Of a stretch of DNA of 64,000 nucleotides, positions 8,198-17,185 are shown piece by piece. Origin of the DNA: Streptomyces sp. TG1A-60 (GTDB lineage Bacteria > Actinomycetota > Actinomycetes > Streptomycetales > Streptomycetaceae); NCBI RefSeq assembly GCF_037201975.1, contig NZ_CP147520.1:2852001-2916000 (forward strand), given 5' to 3'. Both the position numbers and the translations under genes were made by a program. The notes under the pieces were generated by a model. That model was not told the DNA's origin. It did no database searches and worked only from the letters and a program-made list of their open reading frames with translations. The stretch's first letter is position 1, and every line of letters begins with the position of its first letter.

Positions 8198-9202
8198 GTG
8201 ACCGCCGCCGGATCGACCACCGATCCCATACCCGTTCCCTCGTCCGGCTCCGGCCGGCCACCGGCTGCGCGCCGCCTGCTGCACATCACCGAGGAGCAGA
8301 CCGCCGCGCTCGTGGACGAGGACCTGGCCCTCGAAGCGGCCCGCGCCGCCTTCGCCGCGACGGTGGACGGCACGGTCTTTCCCAGCCTGGCCGTGCACGG
8401 GTCCGACCCGCGCAACCAGTTCACCCTCAAGCCGTCCGCGTCCGCGACCCACGCCGGGGTGAAGATCGGTACCTACTGGCCGGGCAACACGGAGCACGGG
8501 CTGCCGCGCCACCACTCCACCCTGCTGCTGTTCGACCAGACCATCGGCAGGATCGCGGCCGTCTTGGAGGTCGGAACCGCGAACGCTTACCGGACCGCTG
8601 CGGCCGACGCCCTCGCCGTCGACCTGCTGGCCCGTACCGGTACCACCACGCTGGCCGTCTTCGGCACCGGCCACCAGGCCGCCTACGAGGTGGCGGCCGT
8701 CAGCCGCGTCCAGCCCATCGACGAGGTCCTGGTTGTGGGACGCAGCGCCGAGCGTGCCGAGCGGATGGCCGTGGTACTGGCGGCGCAAGGGCATACCGCC
8801 CGGAGCGTGGGCGCCGAGGAAGCCTGTGCCCGGGCCGATGTGATCGTCACCGCCACGACCGCCCGGGCCGACACTCCGCCGCTGTTCGAGGCTGCGTGGG
8901 TCCGCCCCGGTACGCACGTCTCCTGCATGGGTGCCGACGCCCCCGGCAAGCGGGAACTCCCGCCCGAACTGTTCGCCCGCGCCCGTGTCTTCTGTGACCT
9001 TCCCGAGCAGGCCCGCCGTATGGGCGAAAGCCAGCACGCCCCGGCGGAGACGGTCCTCATCCCGCTCGGCGAGGTCCTCACCCAACGCGCCACGGGGCGC
9101 ACGGACGACAGCGACATCACGGTCTTCGACAGCTCCGGAATCGGCCTGCAGGACCTGTATCTGGGCCTGGCCCTCCTGAAGAAGATGGACATCTCCCTGT
9201 GA
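8198..9202 (+). CDS. Ornithine cyclodeaminase/mu-crystallin family imine reductase or dehydrogenase
   Basis: A 334-residue NAD(P)-dependent enzyme of the OCD/mu-crystallin family. Its Rossmann motif is LAVFGTGHQAAYEVAA near residue 150. N-terminal features of the family include HGSDPRNQFTLK and VKIGTYWPGN. Members include ornithine cyclodeaminase, alanine dehydrogenase, ketimine reductase and iminosuccinate reductase (BhcD). The GTG at 8198 follows AAGGGG at 7 bases. The stop overlaps the next start as GTGA, implying translational coupling to a PLP enzyme. That pairing favours an imino- or ketimine-acid reductase over ornithine cyclodeaminase, but the substrate cannot be read from sequence. 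Confidence 0.85.
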   Translation: MTAAGSTTDPIPVPSSGSGRPPAARRLLHITEEQTAALVDEDLALEAARAAFAATVDGTVFPSLAVHGSDPRNQFTLKPSASATHAGVKIGTYWPGNTEHGLPRHHSTLLLFDQTIGRIAAVLEVGTANAYRTAAADALAVDLLARTGTTTLAVFGTGHQAAYEVAAVSRVQPIDEVLVVGRSAERAERMAVVLAAQGHTARSVGAEEACARADVIVTATTARADTPPLFEAAWVRPGTHVSCMGADAPGKRELPPELFARARVFCDLPEQARRMGESQHAPAETVLIPLGEVLTQRATGRTDDSDITVFDSSGIGLQDLYLGLALLKKMDISL

Positions 9203-10377
9203 ACAACCCCGCACCCGCCACGAGCGCCAGCGCCGCCTGGACGCTTGCCGATCCCGACACGCCGTTCGCCGTCGTCGATGTCCACAAGATGCGGCGCAAC
9301 ATCGAACGACTGGCAGCCAGGGCCGACCGGCTCGGGGTCGCCCTGCGCCCTCACGTGAAGACGGCCAAGAGCCTCGACGTCGCCGCCCTCCTGCACCACG
9401 GCACTCCCTGTCCCGTCACCGTCTCCACCCTCGCCGAGGCCGAGGCGTTCGCCGACGGCGGCTACACCGACATCACCTACGCCGTCGGCATCGCCCCCCA
9501 CAAACTCCCGCGCGTCCTCAAGCTGCTGCGCCGCGGCGTCACCCTGCGCATCCTGCTGGACAGCACCGAGCAGGCGGAGTTCGTCGCCCAAGCCTCCCAC
9601 GAGGCGGGCCTTGCCGTCCCCGCCCAGATCGAGATCGACTGCGACGGCCACCGCGGCGGCCTCAAGCCCGACGCACCCAAGCTCGTCGAGATCGGCCGCA
9701 TCCTGCATGACGCGGGCTGTCTGGACGGAGTGCTGACCCACGCGGGCGAGTCGTACTTCGCCTACACCGGCGAGGAACAGCGCCTGGCAGCGAAGAACGA
9801 ACGCGACACCGCCGTCGTCGCGGCAGAGCGGCTGCGCGCTGCCGGCCTGCCCGTGGCCACCGTCAGCGTCGGCTCCACCCCCTCCGCCCACGCGGCCGAG
9901 GACCTCACCGGCGTCACCGAACTGCGCGCCGGCAACTACGTCTTCTTCGACCTGGTGATGGCCGGCATCGGCGTCTGCCGCATCGAGGACATCGCCCTGT
10001 CGGTCGTCGTCACCGTCATCGGCCACCGCCCCGAATACGGCTGGATCGTCACCGACGGCGGCTGGACGGCCATGTCCCGCGACCGCGGCACTGCCGTCCA
10101 GGCGCAGGACCAGGGCTATGGCCTGGTCACCGACCTGGACGGCACTCTCATCCCGGACCTGGTCATGACGGCCGCAAGCCAGGAACACGGCACCCTCACC
10201 ACCCGCGACGGCGCCCGCCTGCCCGACCTGCCCGTCGGCACCCGCCTGCGCATCCTGCCCAACCACGCCTGCGCCACCGCCGCCCAGCACCAGGGCTACC
10301 ACGTCATCGACAGCACCCGAACCACGAACACCACACCGGCGATCCAGGACATCTGGCAGCGCGTCACCGGCTGGTGA
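9199..10377 (+). CDS. DSD1-family PLP enzyme (D-serine dehydratase / D-threonine or 3-hydroxyaspartate aldolase type)
   Basis: A 392-residue fold-type III PLP protein: an alanine-racemase-like N-terminal barrel followed by a D-serine-dehydratase-like C-terminal domain. The PLP lysine is expected in LRPHVKTAKS near residue 50. EIDCDGHRGG and LTHAGESY fit the barrel, and LPNHACATA near residue 353 carries the His and Cys that bind a metal in this family. Known members cleave D-threonine or hydroxyaspartate or dehydrate D-serine. It overlaps the upstream reductase gene by four bases, so the two products likely act in sequence on a D- or beta-hydroxy-amino acid. Confidence 0.85.
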   Translation: MNNPAPATSASAAWTLADPDTPFAVVDVHKMRRNIERLAARADRLGVALRPHVKTAKSLDVAALLHHGTPCPVTVSTLAEAEAFADGGYTDITYAVGIAPHKLPRVLKLLRRGVTLRILLDSTEQAEFVAQASHEAGLAVPAQIEIDCDGHRGGLKPDAPKLVEIGRILHDAGCLDGVLTHAGESYFAYTGEEQRLAAKNERDTAVVAAERLRAAGLPVATVSVGSTPSAHAAEDLTGVTELRAGNYVFFDLVMAGIGVCRIEDIALSVVVTVIGHRPEYGWIVTDGGWTAMSRDRGTAVQAQDQGYGLVTDLDGTLIPDLVMTAASQEHGTLTTRDGARLPDLPVGTRLRILPNHACATAAQHQGYHVIDSTRTTNTTPAIQDIWQRVTGW

Positions 10378-10406
10378 CCAGCAAGTACACCGGACCAGCC
10401 GCCCCG

Positions 10407-11556
10407 TCAGCGGATGCGGGGCAGGGCCTTGTCCGGATGTGCGGCGTGCACGTACTTCACCGCGATGTTGGGGTGGATGCCAAAGAGACGGACGAGGTGC
10501 ACGGGATCGGCGGTCTCTCGTGCCTCATACAGGATGCGGTCGGCCCACACCTGCCGGGGCAGCAGTCCGACCTGGTCGAAGGCAGCCCGCAGGGCACAGT
10601 AGCTGAGCTGTGGCGATGCCGGATGCCGACGCCCGGACGTCGTCGGCGGTGAGCTGGCGCAGATCCTCCCCGGCAGCGGCCCAAGACGTAAGGGCGGGCC
10701 AGGCGATGCGCAGATAGTGGCGGATACGCCGGTAGTGCGCCGGAGGATGCTGGAACCGGCCGCAGCCCCGCATGACCCGTACCCAGGCGCGCAGCTGGTC
10801 GGCCATCGGTTCGGGTAGCTGCGCGATTCGCCCGGACAGGGCCCGTTCGTCGTGCCGGTCCCGTTGCTCGGCCCCCAGATCCGGGATGCAACGGTGGGGC
10901 TGGCACTGGACGTCGGTGAGCAACTGGCCATCGCTTTCGAATATCTTGTCCTCCTCCAGCAGGGCCTGGCCGTTGAGGAACGAGATCACGCAGCGGGTCG
11001 CGGCGGTGCCGGCCGCTACCGCCCCGGCAAGGGAGCGCACATCCCGCTCAGGAATCGGCGCGTGCGGGCCCACCCTGGCCAGCAGGGTATGCAGAACCAA
11101 GGCTGCGCCGCCCACGACGCTGCCCTTGTCGGCAATCCAGGATTTCGGGTAGCCGACGGTAAACGCGTCCAACACCTCCTGAGCCCGGTCCGGCAGCGGG
11201 CACAAGGCAGTGGTGGCGACGTGCTTCTCGCGCTGCCAGGTACGGGGCATGGTGAACAGGATCAGCTGCCCCAGATCCATCGGCGCCGACGTCACCCGCT
11301 CCCTGGTCAGCACCGTCCGGGCTCGATCACGTGCGCGGCTGACGGGGCCGGACCGCTTGTGCACGACGAACCCCAGCTCCCCGGCCCGCCGCTTCAGCTG
11401 GTGTGCCAGCACCCCGGCGAAGGCGAGCTGGGTGAAGGACCCTTGCCCTGGACGACGAACCGCCCCCAGCTCCCCGCAGACACCAGCCCGGAACCCGTGC
11501 CTACTCCAGTAGGGCCGAACCTGCTCGTGTCGGCCTCCCTCTCGCGAACCACGCGA
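10407..11556 (-). pseudogene. Frameshifted, internally shortened recombinase-like gene
   Basis: The minus-strand frame is open from 11556 and reads through RPYWSRHGFRAG, LAFAGVLAHQLKRRAGELG and GEDLRQLTADDVRAS. It then loses phase near 10615-10640, and coding continues in another frame as SYCALRAAFDQVGLLPRQ to the end HAAHPDKALPRIR. No good start codon is seen at the upstream end. The layout, with a DNA-binding-like N-terminal part and an abrupt jump to a short C-terminal segment, resembles an actinobacterial tyrosine-recombinase-type protein that has lost its catalytic middle. The family assignment is inference. It probably marks an old integration at the end of the D-amino-acid block. Confidence 0.5.
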
Positions 11557-11650
11557 TCACGACATGCCCCCGAATACCCACCGGCCTCCCTCTCCCCCGC
11601 TCCGCTCACCCCGCTCGCGACCACACAACGCCCGTCATACGCTCCCCGAT

Positions 11651-13204
11651 GTGACGTCGAGCCTGCCCACGAGCCGGCCCCGGGGCCTCACCTCCCACAT
11701 AGGCGTACGGCTGGTACACGCCGCGTTCGGGGGGCTGGCAGCCATGGGCTGGCTGCTGCTGCCTACGGCGCCGGAGGGGGGCGTAGGCGGGCGGGCCGCG
11801 GGGGTGGGGGCCAGCGAGCGGCCCGTGATCACAACCGTGGAGGAGCAGGCCGTGGCCCCGACTGCCGGCGGACAGAGCGTGAGCCTGGTCCATGGCAGGG
11901 GGCGGGTCGGCCCCGTCGGGTCGGCGACTGCCGTAGGCGACGGCACCGACGGGGTGGATCTGATCCTGCCGGTGGCTGTCGCGGGGGCGGTGGTGATCGG
12001 GGCTCTGTACTCGGTGGTACGGCGTAGGCGGCGTGGTCGGCTGCGTACGACTCCGGGCGGGGTTCTCGTACCTCCGGTCACCCCGTTGTCCGAGGTGCGG
12101 GGGCGGGCTGAGCGGCTGCTTGTCGGGACGGACGACAGTGTCCGTACGAGTGCCGAGGAGGTCCGTTTCGCGGCGGCCCTGGCGGGTCATGACGCGGCGG
12201 AGCCGTTCGTGGAGGCGTTGGCGGACGCGCGGGGCGAGCTGGCGGTGGCCTTCCGGGCCGGACAGCGGCTCGACGACGACGCGGACACCCTGGCGCCCGA
12301 CGAGGAGCGGGCCCTGCTGGAGGAGATCCTCACCCGCTGCACGACGGCCCAGCGACGGCTCGACACGGCGGCCCCCGCCTTCGATCAACTCCGCGCCCTG
12401 GAAAGGGACGTCACCCCCGCACTGGAGTGCGCGGAGGCCCGCTTCCACGAGCTGACCGGCCGTACGGTGAGCGCGGCCACCACCCTCACCACCCTCCGCG
12501 ACACCTACGCCCCGACCGCCTCCCTCCCCGTCACCGGCCACGTCGAAGAGGCCAAGGACCGCCTGGTCTTCGCCACGGCCGAGCTCAACCGTGCCCGGCA
12601 GGCCGCCTACCCGGGCGACGTGGGCACCGCGGCCGTACACCTCCGGGCCGCCGAGGGCGCGATCGACCAGGCGGACGTGTTCGTGACCGGCGTGGAGCGG
12701 CTCGCCGTGGAGCTGGTCCGGGCCGCCGAGGCCGTGAAACAGGACGGCCCCGCCGTCGACCCGTACGCCGGCCCCCTCGACCCCCTCGACGTCCTCCGCC
12801 GTCGGCACCGCCCCCTCCTCCCGGCCCGCAGCACCGTGGCCGCCGCGACGGACTTCGTCACCACCCATCGCGGGGCCGTGGCGGCTAGGGCCAGGACCCG
12901 ACTGGCGGAAGCGTGGCGGCACTTGGCGCGGGCCGCAGCGGACTCCCCCGAGACCGACACCCCGCACGCCCGGCGCGCCCACACCCTCGCCGAGGAGGCC
13001 CGGCACCTGGCCGAGCAGGACGTACGGGCGTACGGGACCCCGTACGGCGATCCCGTCGGCGACACTCCGGCCGGGGCCCTGCTGGGCGGCATCATCCTCG
13101 CCGAGGAACCCGGCGGGGGTGGCCAGGGGGAGGACTGGCGGGGCCCGGCCTGTTACGGCGGGACGGCGACGCGTGCCCGCAGGGCCGTGGGCGGCCGGTT
13201 CTGA
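11651..13204 (+). CDS. Membrane protein related to the C-terminal part of TPM-domain proteins
   Basis: About 517 residues from a GTG at 11651; no clear ribosome binding site precedes it, so the start is uncertain. A hydrophobic helix near residues 20-35 and a second (LILPVAVAGAVVIGALYSVV) near 98-118 flank a short presumed external loop. The rest is a long alpha-helical, Ala/Arg/Glu-rich cytoplasmic domain with repeated patterns such as LADARGELAVAFRAGQRLDD. This resembles the post-TPM region of Streptomyces TPM-domain membrane proteins, but the TPM domain itself is absent and the Gly-rich tail is short. The function is unknown. Confidence 0.7.
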   Translation: MTSSLPTSRPRGLTSHIGVRLVHAAFGGLAAMGWLLLPTAPEGGVGGRAAGVGASERPVITTVEEQAVAPTAGGQSVSLVHGRGRVGPVGSATAVGDGTDGVDLILPVAVAGAVVIGALYSVVRRRRRGRLRTTPGGVLVPPVTPLSEVRGRAERLLVGTDDSVRTSAEEVRFAAALAGHDAAEPFVEALADARGELAVAFRAGQRLDDDADTLAPDEERALLEEILTRCTTAQRRLDTAAPAFDQLRALERDVTPALECAEARFHELTGRTVSAATTLTTLRDTYAPTASLPVTGHVEEAKDRLVFATAELNRARQAAYPGDVGTAAVHLRAAEGAIDQADVFVTGVERLAVELVRAAEAVKQDGPAVDPYAGPLDPLDVLRRRHRPLLPARSTVAAATDFVTTHRGAVAARARTRLAEAWRHLARAAADSPETDTPHARRAHTLAEEARHLAEQDVRAYGTPYGDPVGDTPAGALLGGIILAEEPGGGGQGEDWRGPACYGGTATRARRAVGGRF

Positions 13205-13216
13205 CACCGCCGCGCC

Positions 13217-13262
13217 CTGGAGGGACGCGGGGAACCGCGCGACCGGCCACCACACACCAGCA
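13217..13262. repeat. Intergenic palindromic repeat, copy B (single arm)
   Basis: One arm of the repeat (ACGCGGGGAACCGCGCGACC and following) lies between the TPM-like gene and the convergent SpoIIE gene. No matching opposite arm is seen nearby. Confidence 0.6.
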
Positions 13263-13362
13263 GCCCGGAGGCCGCCGAGCCGCCCTCTCCGGCGGCCCGT
13301 CGCCGCCCGCCGGGGAGTCGCAGCCGGTGAGGAGGCCGACCCGCCGACGAGGAGCACCGCGC

Positions 13363-16245
13363 CTAGAACAGGCTCAGCAACGCCTCCGCCGGATCCGTGA
13401 GCCCGTGCTCCCCGCCGGGGAGCGGCAGTTCGAACCACACGGTCTTGCCGCGCGGCGTACGGCGCGAGCCCCACGCGGCGGAGAGGAGGCCGACCAGTTG
13501 GAGGCCACGGCCGCCCTCGTCGGTGTCACGGGCGCGGCGCCGACGGGGCTGGACGAGGCCCGCGTCCCAGACCTCGCAGACGAGCGTTCTGTCGAGGAGG
13601 AGCCGGAGCCGTATCTCACCCTCGCCGTATCGCAGGGCGTTGGTGACCAGCTCGCTGACCAGTAGCTCCGCCGTGTCGACGAGCGGCTCCAGGTCCCAGC
13701 CGAGGAGCCGGCCGCGGGCGTGCTCCCGGGCACGGCCGACGCTGCGGGGCTCACGCGGCAGGATCCAGTCCCCGACGGAGTCGGCCGGCAGCCCCTGGAC
13801 GCGTGCCATGAGCAGCGCGATGTCGTCCTCGCCGTGGTGGGTGTCGAGGGTGTTGAGGACGTGGTCGCAGACGTCCTCCAGGGAGCGGGCCGTGTCGGCG
13901 CGCAGCGTGGTCGGCGTCTGGGCCGGGTCCGTGAGCGCCCCGACGAACGCCTGGAGGCCCTCGTCGAGGGGATGGTCGCGGGATTCGACCAGTCCATCCG
14001 TGTAGAGCGCCAACAGCGCGCCTTCGGGCAGTTCGACCTCCACCTCCTCGAACGGCTCGCCCCCGACGCCGAGCGGCATGCCCGGCGGCACGTCGAGCAT
14101 CAGCGCGCTCTCGCCGGGTTCGACCAGGACGGGCGGCAGGTGGCCGGCGTTGGCGAAGGTGCAGCGGCGGGTCACCGAGTCGTAGACGGCGTAGACGCAG
14201 GTCGCGAGGTAGACCTCGGCGAGGTCCTTGTCGAGGGGCCGGCTGGCGGCCGTACGGGAGGCGGACTGGACGCCGCCGGAGGTGCCGAGGCCGCGGGCGA
14301 TCTCGTCGAGGGCCGAGAGAACCTCGGCGGGTTCGAGGTCCAGCAGGGCCAACGTACGAACGGCCGTACGAAGTTCGCCCATTGCCACCGCTGCCCGTAG
14401 TCCGCGGCCCATCACGTCGCCGACGACGAGTGCCGTGCGGTGCCCGGGGAGTTCGATGACGTCGAACCAGTCGCCGCCGACCTCGGTGGCCGCGTTGCCC
14501 GGCAGATAGCGGCAGGCGATGTCGAGCCCGGAGGCCTCGGGGTCGCCCGGCGGCAGCAGGGAGCGCTGCAGGATGAGGGCGCGCTCGTGCTCGCGGCGGT
14601 ACAGCCGCGCGTTGTCGATGCAGACGGCGGCGCGCGCGGCCAGCTCCACGGCGAGTGCCCGGTCGCGTTCGCCGAACGGCTCGCTGCCCTTCGTACGCGA
14701 GAACTGCACGAGCCCCACAACGGTGTCGTGCGCGACCATCGGCACCGCGAGCGTGGACTGGATCAGGCTGCCGTCCTCGGGCACCTGCTGGGGGCGGGCG
14801 GTGCGCAGGGCGTCCGCGCAGGGCGAGTTGAACGGGTAGTGGTGGACCGCGCCGACGCGCACCGGGGCCGGTCCGCCGACGAAGGGCGCGTCGGAGACCG
14901 CGCTGGCGAAGGCGACCCGGCGCAGCTCGGCGCTGCCGTCGGCGAGTCCGGGCGGGGTCTCGTCGCCCGCAAGGAGGCCCTGGTAGAGGTCGACGGTGGC
15001 GAGGTCGCAGAAGCCGGGGACGACGACGTCGAGGAGTTCGCGGGCGGTGGTCTCCAGGTCGAGGGAGTTGCCGATGCGCGAGCCGGCGTCGTTGAGGAGG
15101 GCGAGATTCCGCCGGGCGGCGGCGGCCTCGCGGGCGGCGGCGCGGCGGGCCGTGATGTCGGTGCCGAGCCAGGCGATGCCGATGGGGCGGCCGGTGCCGC
15201 TGTGCACGCGATAGAGGTTGACGGACCAGTGGCGGCGCTCGTCGGACCCGGGCACGAAGCCCGTGATGTGCATGTCCGTGATCGAGTCACCGGTCTCCAT
15301 GACCCGCCGCAGGGTGGCTTCGACCCGCTCGGCCTCCGGGGACTGCAGATAGTCGCTGACGCCACGGCCGCGGTGGTCGTCGACGTCACCGCCGTAGAGG
15401 GAGGCGAAGCGCTGGTTGGCGCGCCTTACCCGAAGATCGGTGTCTATCAGAAGGAATCCGAACGGAGATTGGCCGAAAATGGCCTGCGAAGCGGCAAGGT
15501 CGGTCTCCATCCGTCGCAGGGTCCGGACGTCCACGACGATGCACACGGCGGCCCGTTCGCCGCCCTCCACAGTGGTGGGCATCACATAGACCTCGGCGAG
15601 TCCCTCCACCCCCTCGGGGCCCGGCACCCGGAAGGGGACCACCCCGGTCCACTCCCGGCCGTCGAGGACCTCGGCCATCTTCCGCTGGCCCTCTTCGCGC
15701 CGGTCGGGGTCGACGAAGGCCTCGATGGGGTCCATGCCCACGGCCCGCATGGCCGATATACCGAACAACTGCTCGGCACGCAGACTCCATTGGTCGACGA
15801 GCCCGTCGGGGCCTATGGAGAACGACGCGACCTTGATGTAGTCGTAGATCGACCCCGGCGGGCTGGTCTGCCACATCGGGTCGCCACCCCCGTGGCCTGC
15901 CATGACGCCCCCGGCGTGATCGGCGGCAACTCCCTGTGCCCCGGCCGCCGCACGGCCCTCCGGCCGATGTCCCGCACCGCCACGCCCGGCGGAGCCACGG
16001 CTCCCGGACGTGCGACCGCCTGACGCCCGGCCGGCGGACGCTCGCCTCTCGGACTCCCGCCGCCCGGACCCACGGCCCGTCGGGTCGCCGCCCGCTTCAC
16101 CGCGCACGGCCCCGCTGTCGCGTGTGGCTCCGCTGTCGCGTGTGGCTCCGCCCAGGCCGGAATCGCCTGCGGCCTCAGGCCTCGCGCCGCCCGACGGGTC
16201 CTTGGACTCCGTGGACTTCGTGGCCTTCGCTGGTATCTCGCTCAC
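13363..16245 (-). CDS. PAS-PAS-GAF-SpoIIE phosphatase with C-terminal RsbW-like ATPase domain
   Basis: A 960-residue cytoplasmic signalling protein. In order: a disordered Ser/Gly/Arg-rich N-terminus (1-120) with short DSGATR repeats; PAS (about 125-225); a second PAS (250-360, FGQSPFGFLLIDTDLRV); GAF (375-540); a SpoIIE/PP2C phosphatase (555-815, with EVGGDWFDVI and VVGDVMGRG acidic metal sites); and an HATPase domain (835-955, ELLVSELVTNALRYG). Such proteins dephosphorylate anti-anti-sigma factors, while the HATPase part may act as an anti-sigma kinase. The GTG at 16245 follows GGAGGGG. The open frame runs on upstream, but only this start has a ribosome binding site. A separate small HATPase gene lies just upstream. 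Confidence 0.9.
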   Translation of the reverse strand: MSEIPAKATKSTESKDPSGGARPEAAGDSGLGGATRDSGATRDSGAVRGEAGGDPTGRGSGRRESERRASAGRASGGRTSGSRGSAGRGGAGHRPEGRAAAGAQGVAADHAGGVMAGHGGGDPMWQTSPPGSIYDYIKVASFSIGPDGLVDQWSLRAEQLFGISAMRAVGMDPIEAFVDPDRREEGQRKMAEVLDGREWTGVVPFRVPGPEGVEGLAEVYVMPTTVEGGERAAVCIVVDVRTLRRMETDLAASQAIFGQSPFGFLLIDTDLRVRRANQRFASLYGGDVDDHRGRGVSDYLQSPEAERVEATLRRVMETGDSITDMHITGFVPGSDERRHWSVNLYRVHSGTGRPIGIAWLGTDITARRAAAREAAAARRNLALLNDAGSRIGNSLDLETTARELLDVVVPGFCDLATVDLYQGLLAGDETPPGLADGSAELRRVAFASAVSDAPFVGGPAPVRVGAVHHYPFNSPCADALRTARPQQVPEDGSLIQSTLAVPMVAHDTVVGLVQFSRTKGSEPFGERDRALAVELAARAAVCIDNARLYRREHERALILQRSLLPPGDPEASGLDIACRYLPGNAATEVGGDWFDVIELPGHRTALVVGDVMGRGLRAAVAMGELRTAVRTLALLDLEPAEVLSALDEIARGLGTSGGVQSASRTAASRPLDKDLAEVYLATCVYAVYDSVTRRCTFANAGHLPPVLVEPGESALMLDVPPGMPLGVGGEPFEEVEVELPEGALLALYTDGLVESRDHPLDEGLQAFVGALTDPAQTPTTLRADTARSLEDVCDHVLNTLDTHHGEDDIALLMARVQGLPADSVGDWILPREPRSVGRAREHARGRLLGWDLEPLVDTAELLVSELVTNALRYGEGEIRLRLLLDRTLVCEVWDAGLVQPRRRRARDTDEGGRGLQLVGLLSAAWGSRRTPRGKTVWFELPLPGGEHGLTDPAEALLSLF

Positions 16246-16562
16246 GCGAACCGTCCCCTCCAGCTCACCGCGTCCGGCTTCGGTCACCAGGGGCGGCTGC
16301 CCGCAGTATCCAGCACTACGGCGCCGCGCAACACGGTGTTCACGATCACAGCACGGTCCCGATCGTTTTTGGACCGGCTGGGACATACTCCCAAGTCTTC
16401 TAACCAAGGGGTGCCCACTCGAATCAAAGACTCCAGCCAGCCCTACTGGCTTGAACCAGTCGGTCGCACGAGCGCCCGGAGGAGCCGCCCCTTCCGCCGG
16501 GCCGTACGCCGTGGGCTCCGGCCGTGCACCGGGACCCTCGCCCCGTACGTCGACGGGACCGC

Positions 16563-16970
16563 TCAGCCGGGAACCGCCAGCTCGAACCAGACCGTCTTGC
16601 CCGTCTCTCCCGGGCGGGTACCCCATGCCCGCGAGGAGCAGGCCACCAGTCGCAGACCCCGCCCGCTCTCGTCGTCGGCCTCGGCCGCGCGCTCGCGGGG
16701 CGGATCGGGCAGCGGGTCGGAGACCTCGACCAGGAGAGTGCCCGAGGGGTCGGCGGGACGCACGAGCCGTACCCCGATGGGGCCCGTAGCGTGCCGCAGC
16801 GCGTTGGTCACCAACTCGCTCACCAACAGCGCGGCGATGTCCCCGAGCACATCGAGCCCCCACGCGCGCAGTCGCCCGCGGACCACCGCCCGCGCATCGC
16901 GCACCGCACCGGGCTCCGCCGGAAAGGTCCACTCGGCGCGGTCGTCTCCGATGTCGATCACGCCGATCAC
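16563..16970 (-). CDS. Stand-alone RsbW-like ATP-binding protein
   Basis: A 135-residue HATPase of the anti-sigma/serine kinase type common in Streptomyces. The N box is LLVSELVTNALRHA; the G boxes include EVSDPLP and GRGLRLVACSSRAWG. The C-terminal GKTVWFEL matches the end of the HATPase domain in the large SpoIIE protein 300 bases downstream, so the two probably share ancestry or act together. The start is a GTG at 16970 without a strong ribosome binding site. About 315 bases of non-coding DNA separate it from the SpoIIE gene. Confidence 0.8.
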   Translation of the reverse strand: MIGVIDIGDDRAEWTFPAEPGAVRDARAVVRGRLRAWGLDVLGDIAALLVSELVTNALRHATGPIGVRLVRPADPSGTLLVEVSDPLPDPPRERAAEADDESGRGLRLVACSSRAWGTRPGETGKTVWFELAVPG

Positions 16971-17132
16971 TTCCCAGTCCAGAAGCAGACCCTGTCCGGT
17001 TTCATGGGGTTAATGGGCACATACCCGATATGCGGCTCGGAGTACCGCGCACGAGGGCGCACTGTGGCACGAACGGCGTAGGGGGCGCACCGTCATGGAC
17101 GGAAGCGGGCCACGCCTCATGCCGCGTCACGC

Positions 17133-17164
17133 GGCGGGACGGCGGGACGGCGGGACGGCGGGAC
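17133..17164. repeat. Four tandem copies of GGCGGGAC
   Basis: The 8-base unit GGCGGGAC is repeated four times without interruption, just outside the 3' end of the Nudix gene. It may be a slippage-prone tract. No function is proposed. Confidence 0.8.
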
Positions 17165-17185
17165 GGATGAACATCCCCTTGAAAC

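Noticed and set aside
7468..10377. Complete beta-hydroxyaspartate cycle
   Set aside because: Only two of the four enzyme families are present; no aspartate-glyoxylate aminotransferase or separate hydroxyaspartate dehydratase is found nearby.
10852..12027. Long plus-strand frame over the recombinase remnant and TPM-like gene
   Set aside because: It is antisense to one gene and out of frame in the other; low-complexity Gly/Arg sequence in its second half.
16245..16932. Upstream extension of the SpoIIE-protein frame, which would overlap the small HATPase gene
   Set aside because: The GTG at 16245 has a strong GGAGGGG site and the extension is Arg/Gly-rich without domains.
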